A stretch of 64,000 bases of DNA from Pyrrhoderma lamaoense (lineage: Eukaryota; Basidiomycota; Agaricomycetes; Hymenochaetales; Hymenochaetaceae): assembly GCA_002794735.1 (NCBI GenBank), contig NBAZ01000001.1, positions 1,612,001 through 1,676,000 of the forward strand, given 5' to 3'. The translations under genes were made by a program, and so were the position numbers. Position 1 is the stretch's first letter; every line of letters begins with the position of its first letter. The notes under the pieces were generated by a model, which was not told where the DNA came from, made no database searches, and worked only from the letters and a program-made list of their open reading frames with translations. Below are positions 49,203 through 62,786 of this stretch, one piece after another.

Positions 49203-51784
49203 ATGACGGAAGAAGAACGGGCAGCAAAGGCTGCTCGAGCTAAGGCCATGGTTAGCTCTGCTCATAGTCTTATGAACAAATCTGTATGATAACATCAAGT
49301 TTGCTTACAGCTGAAGAAACGTCAGCAACAAAAGAAGTCGGGTACTATTACATCTGCTATGGGTATAGAAGCTCAAAATAATAGCCCATTAATCTCTCGA
49401 ACATCAACGCCTGCACAGGATTTTATCTCTACACATATATCAAATGAGGAAGACAATACAATGTGCGTTGAGTTTATGCACTATCTACCACAATCAAGGT
49501 GTACACGAGCACAAAGTTACCTTTTATTAGTGCACTATCATCATCTGTTAGCCCAGACGCGGGCAATGATGAAAAAACGACAACAGATGAAAATATGAGA
49601 AATGCCGAGACACAGAGTAAAGCTACAAGCGAAGTTCTACAACAGAATATCGGGACTTCCCAACTACTACAAGATCACCAACAGACAATCTCTCTATTAG
49701 TGTCGGAAAAAGCTTCACTTGCGGAAACTGTGGAACGGTTAGTGGGGGTTGATAACAGTATGTATTTTCTGCGCTTCTAGTACAGTGCTTTAGGGACTGA
49801 ACACGCCAATAGAGCTACAACAAGCTGAAACAGTTTTAGAGGAGAAGACTAGAGAATTGGCACAACTCCGGAAGGAATTAGCTGGTGTTGAAATCGAAAG
49901 AGAGCAACTTTCTGTACAATATAAAGAAAGTAGCACGCAGAACACTCATTTACTAGCTAGGCTCCGGGAAAAGGTTGGATATCCCGTCTATTCTTTGGTT
50001 TATCAACCAACGCTGATTTCGGTTCAGGATCGTGATCTACTATCCATCCGCAGTGAAGTGGAAAAATTACAATCTCATTTAGAAGCTAGAGAGAGGCGGA
50101 CCAAGGAACTAGAAGAACAGATACAAAATGATGACCGTGTAGAAATTTTGGAAGCAAAAGTGAAAAACACTCAAGATCGGGCCGAGGAAGTCTCCTACCA
50201 ACTCTCAAAACTAAAGCAGGTAATAATCCGCATATTCTTGGGGATTCATCTGGCTCAATTTTCTTTTTATCTCTTAAGAACTATGATAAGCTTAGATCGG
50301 AATATGATAGTCTAAACGGGAAATTCAAAGACAAATCGTCTAATCTTGAAGACGTACGGTCTAGGCTTGAGAAAGCAGAGGCAGAGTCTCGTTCACTAAG
50401 GGATGAAATTACTGAAGTGACTTTGGAAAGGGACAGAGTTATGGCCTTACAGCAATCGACAATATCTCAGCTCCATTCTTCCCAGAGCTCTGTCTCCGAC
50501 TTGGAAAATAAATTATCTCATGTCACTTCAGACCTTACTGCTGTGTCTCGACAATTAGAGGATTCGAGAGTGGAGTTGAACTCTCTTCTCCGGCGAGCTG
50601 AAGAAGCCGAAAAAGCACAGAAAGACCTACAAGAAGAGAGCTCTGGACTGATGAATTCTCTTAATGAGATGCGCCCAAAAATTATAGAGTTAACTAGTGT
50701 CAAACTCGAACTAACAGAACGAATAGAACAACTCAATAATTTAATCAGCCAACGAGACTCAACGATCGCTGAGTTAGAAGCTGATCTTGAGGCCTCACAA
50801 AATATTTTGGAAGATACTCGTCGTCAACTTAGCGAAAAAGAAGTAGAATTGGGCAAAGAAAAGGAAGCTGCGGAGCAGGACCTAGTCAATCTCCAAAAAG
50901 CATTATCTGATGTCCAAAAGCAGCTTGAGGATGCTCTTTTCAATGTACGGGAGATAGACACTGATCGGGGAAAACAACGCCAGACAGCCGTAAAGCTTCA
51001 GGAAGAATTGCGCCTTCTCCTCTCAACTCAGGAACACCAGCAAGAGGAACTCAACGCAGCACGTGTTCAATTAGAGGAACGGGAGCAAGCCGGGGAAGAA
51101 AAAGAAATTTTACTTTCTCAACTTCAACAGGATATTGAATCTTTACGACAAGACCTCGCGGCAAAGGACGAGGAGATTGCTAAATTACGTCGTGAATCAG
51201 TTCCCACATCTCCCGCGGGACAAACGTTAGACGACGAAGTTCAAAGCGCTGTTAAACAGCAATTTGATCTTGAGTTATCTACCGCCCAATCCAGAATACG
51301 TAGTTTGGAAACTTCATTGTTCGATGCTGAGGCTCAGTCTCACAGTCTACAAAGGCAAATCGGCGAGATGGAAGATGAACTGACCGAGTTACGTTCCATA
51401 AATGCTCAGAGATCTCGAGTCCCAGGTGTACCTGGTTCCGGTCGCCACTCAACTGAAATGCATCGATCATCATTTGCATCGCAGAGGTCAGACACAACAA
51501 CTCGTTATCCCCCATCGGCTCTTATCGACCAGAATCTCCCATCTGCTATTCGGCACCAGCGGCACGTTAGTTTAGCAATGTTACAGGCTCGTATGTTTAG
51601 TGAGGCGGAAGCGGCGACTTTACAAGCAGCTACATCAAAATCACAATCATCCACTCACTCCGGCCATCACATTGCGAATAGTTTGGATAGCACCCTATCC
51701 TTCCAATTGCACTGGCCTCAATTCCTCGACGAATCTCACGTATTTTGGTGTGCAAACTGCAAAGGCGACCTCATTGTACTATAA
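49203..51784 (+). CDS. Golgin-like coiled-coil protein (GM130/Bug1 type)
   Basis: Exons 49203-49250, 49311-49462, 49510-49757, 49813-49973, 50028-50219, 50279-51784; 768 aa, no frame break. It begins with a short basic, Ala/Lys-rich segment (ERAAKAARAKAMLKKRQQQK) like the Golgi-targeting start of GM130-type golgins. A Ser/Thr-rich linker and the golgin-like block QTISLLVSEKASLAETVERL follow, then about 450 residues of almost continuous heptad coiled coil. The C-terminus is Ser-rich and ends DESHVFWCANCKGDLIVL with a Cys pair. A tethering role at the Golgi is inferred from this architecture. The intron 49974-50027 is in frame without a stop. The intron 49463-49509 (47 nt) is the least certain junction. 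Confidence 0.75.
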
Positions 51785-51972
51785 AAACTCGGGAACTACT
51801 ATCCGAACAATTATCTACATGGACCTTATGTATACTATTTAATCTCTGGATCCATAAATTAGAGTATCTGTGCTTAAGTTGTACTAGTTGGTATCAGTAA
51901 AGAACGAAGAGGGAGAAGTCCGATCATGACATATTTCGTATCATAAAAATTCGTAAAAAAAGCATAAAAGAA

Positions 51973-54900
51973 CTAAGAAAACTCGTCCCGACGAGCCTTC
52001 AATTTTCTCAACTGAACAAGGAGATCCTGAAACAAAGGGAAAAAATAGAATTCAGAATAGTTCGATTAATTAAGTATATTCAATGTGACTCACTCGTGCT
52101 TCATCGGCATTCAGAGTTCCCTTACCCTGATCTTCACGTACACTCATTTCTAGACTGTCAATGACCTCGCCGAATAGATTACGGTAAGAAACTCCAAAGA
52201 AGTGGCTAAGCTTTGCCGCACGCCTTCTACGTACTTCAAAGGGAGTCGCCTCCGCCTTTGGTTCCGATAGCGTAAACTGAGATGCAAGAGATGCATGTGA
52301 AGCCCTCGAAGGTAGGGAGCGGCGGCGTTCAGAGCGAATGGAAGAACTGGAATAACTATCGCGGTTCTCTCGGTGACCATACGAAACGTCCTCGTTGATA
52401 TACTCATGCAATTCAACTAGAGATCTCCTATCATCCTTTAAGCCGGTACATTAGCCTAGAGATCCAAGGGTAAAAAGACATTGTGGACTTACGTTATCCA
52501 CAATATTCGTCAAAGAAACTAATGAGCTTCGGTAATGGAAGTAAACATCGGATAGTCCGTCATGCATAGTATCCGTTGTCATATCGTCAGTTGTCTCGTT
52601 ATCCGCACTTGGATCAAGCAATCGCCTGGATGATTCGGAAGTTCCTGGACGATGTGAACCTTTTGATTTTCCCTTACGGTAGGCCGACTTATTAATATTA
52701 CCTTCATGGGGTGAAGTAGGAGCCGATCGTGGCAAGGTCTTGAACTGAGAGGAAACTCCGGTGACTTGAAGAGGAGTTCTCGACGAGCTTCCACAGTAAA
52801 GGTCTTGGGGCGGTTGTTCTCCGAAAACCTTTAATGTTTGTAAGTAATAAATATATTAATATGATATGATACACTACTATGACCATATCGGACCACTCAC
52901 TCTCTCCATCTTTAGGGCTCTTTTGACTGCGATAGCCTTTTCCTTATCACTCAAATCCATTTTCAGACGTTCAGCGTCAGTCAAACGTTCTAGAGGATCG
53001 GAAGATGCCAAACTATTCCTTCGCCGACTACGCAACCACAATCTAGCTTGAGCCGATGCCTCACTGTCAGATAGTGCATCCGTATCAGGTGCTGGCAATG
53101 GTAGGGGAGCGCCTAGTCCGGGTCCAAGTACAAGCTCAGTTGGGACCCGACTACCGAGGAAGCGATGAACTTTTGCGACTCTTTCGCGCTTCTTACGTCG
53201 ATCTTCTTCTGCTTTCTGCTCCTCTGTCATACTTTCTGCAAGTGAATACATAGACGGAACACGGGCTAATCCTGATAATAATCTGAATTAGTATATCAGT
53301 ATTAATATCAATAGTAGGACGATACATACTTGGTGAATCTACATCTGACATATCAATGAAAGAGTCAGAAGCACTTACAAGTGTGGGACTCCTGATCGAC
53401 GGATCCCCACTTTTTTTCTTCACTGACAACGGAGTCACTGCATCTGGGCTATCAAATGGAGAGATTGAACCATCTGAGTCGTTCCCAGCTGGAGAACGCG
53501 AAGAGCGAAAGCGGATAGGACTCAAGGAGTTCGTACGCTCTGCGGTGATAGCTGCTATCTGAGTATCTATGGCTCCCTGTATAGAAGCTGATAAATTTGA
53601 GGCCTCAGGCACTGACAAAGCACCTTTTAAATGTGCTTTACGCGTAGGAATCATAGGAAGCAAACAGTTATTCAGGACAGGAGTATCCGTAAGGTCCTCT
53701 GGTGAGTTCATTGGAGAAGGAGTCTGCCCGAGTACTTGTGTTAATTTGCGAGTCTTTCTAATCAAATCAGCTCTCTCTTGAGGATGTAGATAATTCGTCG
53801 TTGGTGGTAGGGAATTACTACGACTGTAATCGGGGTGCATGGTGGGGATGGGGTTATAAAACCTCCCGGATGATTTCGGTGATGAACTGCGAGAAGGAGG
53901 CTTTGAAATCAATGGAGACGTCGAAGGAGGCTGTACAGACCGAGAACGGCGAAAGTCTGGTTTCGGGGCCGTGGGAAGAGCTGGTTTAGGTCCAGAAGAC
54001 GAGCGATGGGTGCGCTCTGATTGAGACGAATGAGGTCGACGAAATGGACTATTGTGATGTGCTTGATTGTTTGATGAGTCGAAACTACCATAAGGATAAG
54101 TTGGGATAGGTCTAGGAAGCTCGGAACGGTGCGTTCCAGGTGCTTCGAATTCAGATGATATCTGAGTGGCAGTGAAGGTTATAGCTTGTATATGATCACT
54201 TTCCAAGAATGAACCAGCACTAGAAGAAAGCACTGAAAGTCGACTCCCAGAGCTGCACTCAAAATTTTGTGAGGTCAAAGCAACCGGTGAAGGTAAATCG
54301 TCGTAGGTTGATTCGGGATAAATCGTGCTTGAAACACTGATACGAGGCTCATGAACCGTGGAAGGAGGGTCGTGAGATGAAGCCGTTGAAAAGTCAGAAT
54401 CATGAGAACTCGATCGGGCACGCGTCAGTAGGGCCCTGGTCGGAAGCTGCGTCGCTAGGTTGTTTACGTGTGACAATGGAACGGGTTCAGCAAAAGCCGG
54501 GGATACTCTGACGTCTAGTACACATAAGAAAGGTTTTAAGCATGAACAAGTATTAAGCCACGTACCAGACATGTAGGTCGTATTACTCTGCACTGCCCTG
54601 CGTTCTTGTTTATATTGACTTGACTTTGGACCAAATTCTGATAGTCGGTTCGGGAACGAGACCACGTCCTCAGTATCTTGCATTTCTGTAAGGAGTCAGT
54701 TCGAGCTGAAGTGTAAACTAAGGGTTTTATTATTGTTTGATACTCACTTAGAGCATTCATGACGTCCATTCTAAGAGAGGTGGCTGTTTCAATAGGCACA
54801 CTCGTGATGGATGGGGAGGTCGAAACAGATGTTGCAACATTGCTAGTTGCTGATGGAGAGCGAGAAATTTTATCCATAGTGTTAGTCCTTCCAAACTTCT

Positions 54901-55207
54901 GAGTAGGCCGACCCGCCGGAACACGTCTGGAATTTGTTGTCACCCGCTGGGAACGGGGAGGCGGCGGAAGGCCTATGAGTGGTGTTGATGCGTCCAAAAA
55001 GTTAGCGTTCGAAGTAAAGATAGCTTTCGGTTGATCGTCCCGAACGTTGATTCGTTCGGCCTGTTCTAGGAGTGCCTCGATATCGTTTGCTATAAACAAC
55101 GCCGACGGTCTTAGATAGGGACTTTGCGTCGGCGTTTGATATTGAACGAGTTCTTCTTCTTCCCCGTCAAGGTCCACGAAGCTATAACGGTCGTCAGAAT
55201 CAGGCAT
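51973..55207 (-). CDS. Large Ser/Pro-rich basidiomycete protein, function unknown
   Basis: Exons 55207-54748, 54685-54566, 54514-53330, 53271-52901, 52828-52493, 52435-52094, 52026-51973; 955 aa, no frame break. Mostly low-complexity Ser/Pro/Thr sequence with conserved islands: RYSFVDLDGEEEELVQYQTP at the start, HPQERADLIRKTRKLTQVLG mid-protein, a charged basic helix (EEQKAEEDRRKKRERVAKVH) with RFLGSRVPTELVLG, and a C-terminal helical pair ending DLLVQLRKLKARRDEFS. I do not recognise a named family; a cytoskeletal or signalling scaffold is possible but unsupported. An in-frame ATG at 55228 would add seven residues; 55207 has the better context (accATGcc). Diverges from the Nvj2-like gene. Confidence 0.78.
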
Positions 55208-55936
55208 GGTTGTTTGTTTCCTTCTCATTATAATTACGGAAGTAAGCGAAGATAATTCCAGAATAAAAAAATAATCAGGGGGATCAATATCCGATATCTC
55301 GCCAGCGCTGATTCGCTCCTGTTTGCACTAGCACTGATCACCTTGTCACCTGTTAGTGAACTGGAGATGTGACGATGAGGGTGCGGAAAGGCACCTGGAA
55401 GACACGGGCAGTGTGGACGAGGTATTTGAGGGGTGCGCTAGAACAGCATCATTTAGAATGTCGGTTATTGCACTGAGTGTGGTAGGTCTCCAGGGCGGCT
55501 TTGATGGTGTGGTTGCCAGTGCGATAGAAGCGAAGCGCGACGCGCGGGGTAAGGGAGAGAATGTTCAACACACTTTTTCCGGCCACCTTTAGTATACTGG
55601 CGGTGAGCAGAGGCGGCGACAGAATTAGTACTTTTTTCATTATTGAATTATATTTATTCAAACTGAAAGTAATTAATGAAAATAGTGATAATTAAGTACT
55701 TATACTACTACAGCAGTATTATAAGTAACTGTACTTCGAATACTAATAATTCTGATAACAACGACATTGATTGGTAGTAAGTGTACTATAGCAATTACCT
55801 TATTAGGTATTGCAGGCATAAGCCGAGCCGTCGCTCACGTGTACGTGGTCTCTGACGTGACGGAATAGAGATTGGCGCTCCTTAACCTTCAGCTAACCTG
55901 CTCCCTACTTCGATCAGCCGTCCATAAGAGCGGTTC
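55208..55936. promoter_or_regulatory. Divergent promoter region, Ser/Pro-rich gene / Nvj2-like gene
   Basis: 729 bp between divergent start codons. AT-rich centre (55630-55800), GC-richer flanks. No coding exon supported and no specific site identified. Confidence 0.5.
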
Positions 55937-58900
55937 ATGTCACTCACTGCTCTCTTGTATGCTTATGTGCTCGGTGGTCTTACCTTCATTCCTCTTTTGA
56001 TATGTGCTGCTATCGCTTGGACAAGCTACACTTCCGTTCCCGTCGTCGAACCAGTTACAGCAAAGTCACTCAGAAACCCTCTCTCGAGCGAATCACTTCC
56101 GGACGCCGACTCTGCACAAGCGCCGGATACTGCCATCCATGACCAACCTAAGCCTCGGAAAGCGTGGCTCACTATTCGTCGGACTTTTGAAGAAAAAGAA
56201 ACCGATGCGTCCTATGTAAACATGATGCGTAACTTTCTTGACTCGCGTTCTAAGGATCCGAAACGGTCACGTCCAAAAGATATGTGGTATGTCGTACTAA
56301 AGGGAAACGTGCTTTACTTGTACGAAGACGAGAATATGACAGAGTGCGAAGCCGCTATACAGGTTTCTGCTTATGAAACTGTCATATTCCCAGAGGGCCT
56401 TCAAGATGGAGAACTGTTCACGAAGCGGAACGCAATATGTTTGAAACCAAAAGTAAGTGGATCAGGTGTCGGTCTGCCGAGCATCACAAGAGAAATGAAA
56501 CTCGAAACCATTGATGTGGACGAGAAAGTAGAGGCGATGGATGCTAGTAACAGTAAGAAAGAAAGGGAAAGGTCAAAGTTGGAAGACCTGGAACGAGCAA
56601 GGAATGAGGCAAGGGCAGAGGCTTTTGATAACTCAATCCCTTGGTTTATCTTTGTCCGGACCTGTGTAGAAATGGAAGATTGGTATCTCGCATTGATTCA
56701 TGCTGCCAATTACTCAACAAGTCCATCTACTCTCGAACCAGTTCTTCCTGTATTTCAGCCTTCAGATATGAATCATCTTGTCTTGACCCTTGATGAGCAA
56801 CCAGATGTTATCCCTATGCGCTGGCTAAATGCCCTTCTGGGACGAATATTCTTCAGTTTCTATCGTACACAAAACCTTGAATCTTTCATAATTGGTAGGC
56901 TGATGAAGAAGCTTTCCAAGGTAAAGGCACCTTCTTTTCTCCAAAATATCTCTGTCACAGAGGTTTCTGTCGGTAACAAGCCGCCCATGCTCAGTAAACC
57001 AATGCTCAAAGACTTAACAAAGGAAGGGGATGCAGCCCTTGAGATTCGAGTGTTATATAGAGGCGAGATCAGGTTAACTGTAGAAGCCACGGCAATCATC
57101 AATCTTGGCCAACGTTTTAAAACGTACACTGTTAAGCTCGTCCTTGCCGTTGTTCTCAGAAAACTTGATGGTAATTTGTTAGTCAAAGTGAAGCGTCCGC
57201 CCTCTAATCGTATCTGGTATGCGTTCACTCAGCCTCCAGAGATGGAGTTGGACGTCGAGCCCGTAGTCAGTGATCGTGCTATTAAATGGGGCATGATATG
57301 TAGTACTATTGAATCTAGATTGAAAGAAGTTGTAAGTTTTCCAGTTTATAGCCCAAGAATAGATTACCCTCATACGTGTTCTTTAGATAAACGAGTCCGT
57401 TGTGATGCCAAATATGGATGATATCGCATTCTTTGAGTCATTGCAGTATACACATCGTGGCGGAATATGGGCGGATGCCTGCCGAGAATCTCTGTTGGGG
57501 GAACAAGGGAAAGAGATCCTGCACACAAGTACCGCAAAAACCGATGGTTCTCAGCCCCTTTCCGTTGAAACGGCGAACGAAGTAGCAACTCTCTCTAGGA
57601 CTGAATCAATGCCCGAACAACCGCCTAATATGGGCCCAGTAGTATCTACAACTGAGGATATATCGAAACGAAGATCATGGTTTAGCAGTCTCTCAAGGGC
57701 TGATTCGACACTAGCAGACGATGATAACGCTGAAAACAGTGACAATAACGAAAGCCCTGTTGATGATAGAGGACGATTATTCTCAACAGAGACGGGAGGA
57801 AGAAGAGCAACATCTGTTCCAGCTTCAAAGACGTCACCCTCAACGGAAACAGTGCCTGTAGCCACCTCTAGTCAGGCAGAGTCGCTATCTCTGACTGACT
57901 CTCAGGATGCAATCTCTACACACTCACGAATGAGATCGCTATCTTCTGGAGCCAATGTACAAATCACAGAGCAGGATAATTCTTCTCATGAATCCTTGGT
58001 TTCACGAAGTGGTGGACAGAGTACCTCTTCATTCCTTTCTACTCTTAAGTCCAAGGCAGATAAGCAGGCACTTAGCAACACTGCAAAGGAGGCAATGCGC
58101 AAATGGAGTGCGAATTGGAATGGGTTTAAACGTGATCACATGAGTGGTCCAAGTACAGGCAGTGAGGAAGTACCTGATGGAACACCCCAAGGCAGTACAA
58201 GTTCAATTTTCAATTTCCCTACGAAAACTCGGAATTATGCTGATATTCGCGCTGCTGTCACTGGGAGAAGGAACGAGCGGGTTGGTACGTCGGGAAGCTC
58301 TACGCAACCTATTGATATACCCAAGAGAAAAGCAGACGCTGAACTCGATGATAACAATAATTCGGGTTCTTTCGAGCAAAATTCGTCTTCTGCGTTGACA
58401 AAGGATGGGGATCATTCACCGTCCCAGCAGTCATCCTCATCTCGTGGGCCATCACTACTTCGCAAAGAGGCCAAGACCATTTCTCCTCCGAAGTTGAGTA
58501 CGGAAACCCACTCTCCAGAAGGGGCTCACTCTGTGGCCACAAATTCTGCACTCCCTCCTGACCTTCCTGTACAAGCTCCCCCTATTAAGACTCAGCCATC
58601 TCAGGGTGCAATGATGACGATTCCCGGTATTCATGCTAGCCATCGTGGTGATATTCAATCATACGGATATATACCTCCATCACAGCCTACTATGACGCAT
58701 GAGAAGGCGCGTACACCAACAATTCCTCCTACTATTCAAAGTGTCTATCGACTATTTAAGAGTCCTACTACTGGTGCATCAGTGTTTCAGCAACAACAGC
58801 AACAGAAGCAGAGTCGATCTGAAAATAGCGATCGTTCGTCTCCAAGTGTATCGCCTACGGTTTCTACCAGGGTCGATCGCCTTGCTTCCGTTGATACTCA

Positions 58901-59702
58901 GAATTCGATGGAGACGAATAGTGATGTGACCACACTTCATCTGACCCCTCCTATCTCACCATCAAATCTGACAACTGGTGTTAAAACCCCTATTTCCCGA
59001 TCCGAACCTCCTCCTTTACCTCCTCGACTGTTACCCGACCCACCTCCTTTACCCTCACGCGAGCCTAAACGATCGCCTAGAACTTCCTTTTCCGTTCCTG
59101 TAGCGGACCTTGCCGCTGCAACGTCAGCTTCAGAGGTACTCAAGCTTATAGCAGAACAAGATGAGACGAAACGTAAAGACATGGAAGCTACCTTCAATAC
59201 CGCCAACAGGAGCTTTATCAACAACAACAGCAATAGTAGAAGTAGTAGTAATGACGATGAAAATAATAGTTACGTCCCAGACTCGCCAAGGCAAACAAGG
59301 CCACCTCGAAGCAAGCGGATCTCACTAGGAGCTAAACGGATCACACCTTCTGTTGTGTTAACTGACGAACCTGAATCGATGTCTCAAGATGTCATTAATA
59401 CGCATGTAGAGGGTGAGGTACCGGGAGGACATGCGTCTACGATGCCCACGATGCAATCAGATATGCAATCTTCCGGTTCAGGACTTCCAGACTCTGGATC
59501 GCGTAACTCCATGGAAGGGATGCCTGTAACGTCTGGTAGTGTAAGTAGTGCTAGCGTTTATAGTAGAAGCAGTGGTGACAGTGGTGGCGATGGCAGTAGT
59601 GGCACGTCGGATACACGACCTTTGCATACTACCTTACCTGATACTCCCAAACCTTTACCTCCACCTTTACCTCCTCGACGTTCCTCTACTGTTGTATCGT
59701 AG
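55937..59702 (+). CDS. ER membrane lipid-transfer protein with SMP domain (Nvj2/TEX2 type)
   Basis: Two exons, 55937-57331 and 57387-59702; 1236 aa. One N-terminal membrane helix ([20 protein letters not shown], residues about 6-30) anchors it in the ER. A PH-like domain follows ([19 protein letters not shown], about 115-235), then the SMP lipid-transfer domain (about 278-480: [90 protein letters not shown]). The C-terminal 750 residues are Ser/Pro-rich and disordered, with a Gln run and proline-rich PPPLPPR motifs that could bind SH3 domains. Known relatives move lipids at ER contacts such as the nucleus-vacuole junction. No frame break. Confidence 0.88.
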
Positions 59703-61164
59703 TTTTTTCAACTCGAACCAGGGTTATTGGAGCCTAAAGCCCTCTCTCCCTTATGGACACTTTTCTGAGTTCTTGATCATATACATCCTCCCTCCTCCAC
59801 TCTCTACTCTTTTCTTTTCTCTCTTTTTTTAACACCACGTCATGTTGTTAATCTCATCCATCTCCTTACATGTACATCACGCCCCCTTTCTTAGTTTTCC
59901 ATAAACTTGCATGCCTCTACACGTATATGTACCACTAAAGAACACGCATAATTTCTTTTTTTCCTTCTTTTTCTCTTGTATGATGATCACGAGTTTTCTC
60001 TCTTCCTTTCCTACTGGCTTAATTCCATTCATATCTCCTAGTCCAAGTCCATTCCAACACTAATCTCAATTACATTGCTTCTGTCCCCCGCATTCTCGGA
60101 TATATAGTTTTTCACTTTCTTCTTCACTTTGTAAATGCCCTCTCTTCCTATTGTGTCTGCCTATAAAATGTGCTTGTGAGTATATAAATTTATATGTGTG
60201 ACCCCAATGCGGTTCTCACCCCCCGGCGCGCTCATATATAATCTTATCAACTTCTTTTTTGAGCCTCTCAATAAATGTATTGAAATCCGTTTCTCCTGAT
60301 TGTTTTTTTTTCTCTGCAAAAACGATTTAACCGGTTGATCCGCCATGAACTAAGTAGATAATCCATTATTTTGTTATGTTATTTTTATTTTATTTCAGCG
60401 TCTAGATAAAGATATAGATAAAATACACAAAAAGAAATAGAGCATGTATGAAATAGAGACGAGATTGTAAAGTGATAGATATACATGTTACATGATTGCA
60501 TATGGTATTATTATTCTGAAATGTGTCTCAAAGGAAGATCCACTACTACTACTACTAACGTGAGTTATTACAAAACAAGAAGAAAAAAATGTGAGGCAAT
60601 GTTTGTCATAAAGACGTATTGTGGGCTCTACAGGATACAAGGCAACAAGGGAGAAGACTAGGGAAAAATCGGGCCACCGGAATTTGAGAGTATGTAAGTG
60701 TGGTTGGTATGTGTGAATGCAAGGAGGCGTACACGAGGAAGGTGAAGATGTGCGCATTAGGAAGATAGAGAAAGGGAAGAAAAAAGAGGTGATAGATAGT
60801 TGAGATCGTAGGTTCATAAAACAGATAAGGCAAGTTAGAATTGATCATGCTTCTGAAAGATGACAAAAGAAAGTGGAACATAGAAAAGAAATTAATACGC
60901 CCAAAAATAGGAAAAGAAAGAAGAAGAAAAAGACCAATCAGACTTGCGAGATTTTTTTGTTGCGATAAACGGGAAGACAAGAAGATGACGATGACCGGGA
61001 AAAGGTGTATTGAATTGGAGGATATATATATGATGATAGATTTCTTAATAAGATCCCACATGCACATAGATTGCGGGACAGGGGGGGTGGAGGTGGGGGA
61101 GAAGAAAGGCGTTATGACTCGCATTTACTTCTTCTATATGCGTGCCCACTGATATTCTTCCCTA
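59703..61164. other. Convergent intergenic region, 1.5 kb
   Basis: Between the stop of the Nvj2-like gene and the stop of the next minus-strand gene. The first 450 bases are CT-rich (probable 3' UTR). The open minus-strand stretch at 60606-61124 is low-complexity and not convincing. Nothing else supported. Confidence 0.5.
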
Positions 61165-62197
61165 CTAACCCAGAGAAGAATTTACCCGTTTTCTAATCGC
61201 TCGTCGACGTGCACTCAATGGACGTGAGAAGATACCCCGGCGTTCCTGCTCTTCTATCCCCGGAGCTACAGCACACCAGTGACCGTATTTGTAAGTCCAT
61301 GCACGTACGGAAACGTGACATATCGCCTGAGGGTAGCAAGGTGCAACAAGTGGAGGATGAGAGGCATTGAGAGCGAAGTGGGAAGGCACCGTAAGGCGGG
61401 AACCAAAGGATGTGTCCTGAACGGGTACACAGCTTGACATTTCACGGAAATGCTGCGGGGGCGCTGGAGTAATTATTATTCGAGGAATAGATCGCGAGGG
61501 ACGAGATGGAGAGGAAGAGACGAGCAAGAAGAAAAAGGAAGTAAAGGTGACTGTGGCGACGGAGGCTCGGAGGCACCGCCGAAGGTATTTCCGTTGTTAT
61601 AACAAGATCCAGTGGTAATAGAATATGGTTTGTTGCCTGAGTCAGAGGTAGCTTGAGGTATTACTTCGGCGAGAGAAGCCGAAGCAAGGTTAACCTGAGG
61701 TGGACAAGGAAGAACATAGATGTCCGCATCGTCTTCCTCATCGTCCTGAACAAATCAAGAAAACAGGTTCCAGTTTCAGGTGATGTTTATTCCTTTAGTA
61801 GACGGCATATGATACACACCTGGTCAGTAAGGTTGCTGCTTGCAGTAGTAGCAAAATTTGGATCTGCCTCGTGCAGAGACTGCACAAGCGTTTCCAGATC
61901 AGTGGTCAGAGTCGAGCCGATGTATCGACAGAAGGGGGTGAGCACTCTCCCACATGCCCCTGCAACGCTCTCCAGCGCGTTTTCTGGGATAGGAAAGGAT
62001 AGTTTTGACGATGCCTGTGCATCTGGAGGCTGAAGAAACATTGTTAGAGTGCGATGAGAGGTCGAGGAGAAGAGAAAGCTTACAAGAAAGTCATCGTGTG
62101 AGACTGAGGGTGAATGATCATCAGAGGTACCGGTGTTGTTCCAGTATAGATCCACGAGACGAGAACAAGAGGACGACAACCCGAGACGGGCAAGCAT
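61165..62197 (-). CDS. Uncharacterised protein, probable three-exon gene with frame break
   Basis: Exons 62197-62084, 62029-61820, 61745-61165; about 301 aa if one base is restored. Splice joins are clean: HDDFL|PPDAQASSKLSFPIPENALE and SNLTDQ|DDEEDDADIYVLPCPP. The N-terminal part has a helical segment (ESVAGACGRVLTPFCRYIG, LETLVQSLHEADPNF). The C-terminal block (IPRIIITPAPPQHFREMSSC, VSVRAWTYKYGHWCAVAPG, a basic end RPLSARRRAIRKRVNSS) has the composition of a real conserved domain but lies one frame away from the middle part. The likely site is the A run at 61532-61536 (T run on the coding strand). Family unknown; start uncertain. Confidence 0.5.
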
Positions 62198-62786
62198 GCC
62201 AGCCTTTGGCGTGAGGAGGTATCACGAAGAGGAATACAGGATGGGCAGGAAGGATGTGGTGGATGAACGAAGACGAGGGAGTGGTCACGATGCAAAGCGT
62301 CCGATGGAGAAAGAATGCATTTCTCGAAAAGTATATTTAATGGGATGCTAAACACCGGCTATCCCGGTTACCTACACCCCGGACTACGGCCAATCAGGGC
62401 AAAAATGTGTAATCATATGTGCTCCATCATTTCAATTCCATATTAATCATTTATTTCTTACTTTCAGACATTGATATAAACTGTAAAGAATTGGTAAAGA
62501 AGAAAAGGTAGAAAGTTGGAAAGAAAAAGAAAAAAAAGGGGGGATACCAAGTAAGAAGATTGAAGGGAAGATTAACAGGACACTATACTGCTGCACAACA
62601 GGGGGTAGGGAGTGTACAAGAGCAACTACTTGTACTAATAAAAAGAATGTCGGTACGTAGGCGCTCTCAGAGCATTTCAACGGCTACCCAAATGACCACA
62701 CACGGGATCCAAATACACCTCCTCCCAAAAAAAAGAGACAAACACACACACACACAACACACACGCTTCTCCTCTCAAAAACCACT
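62198..62786. other. Intergenic with AC-rich tract
   Basis: 589 bp between two minus-strand genes; purine-rich on the plus strand near 62470-62570 (CT-rich on the transcribed strand), with an AC dinucleotide tract at about 62741-62764. No gene supported. Confidence 0.5.

Noticed and set aside
60606..61124. 172-codon open frame on the minus strand, partly hydrophobic
   Set aside because: Arises from T-rich sequence in a convergent intergenic region; Phe/Leu/Ser repeats are compositional and no conserved block is seen.
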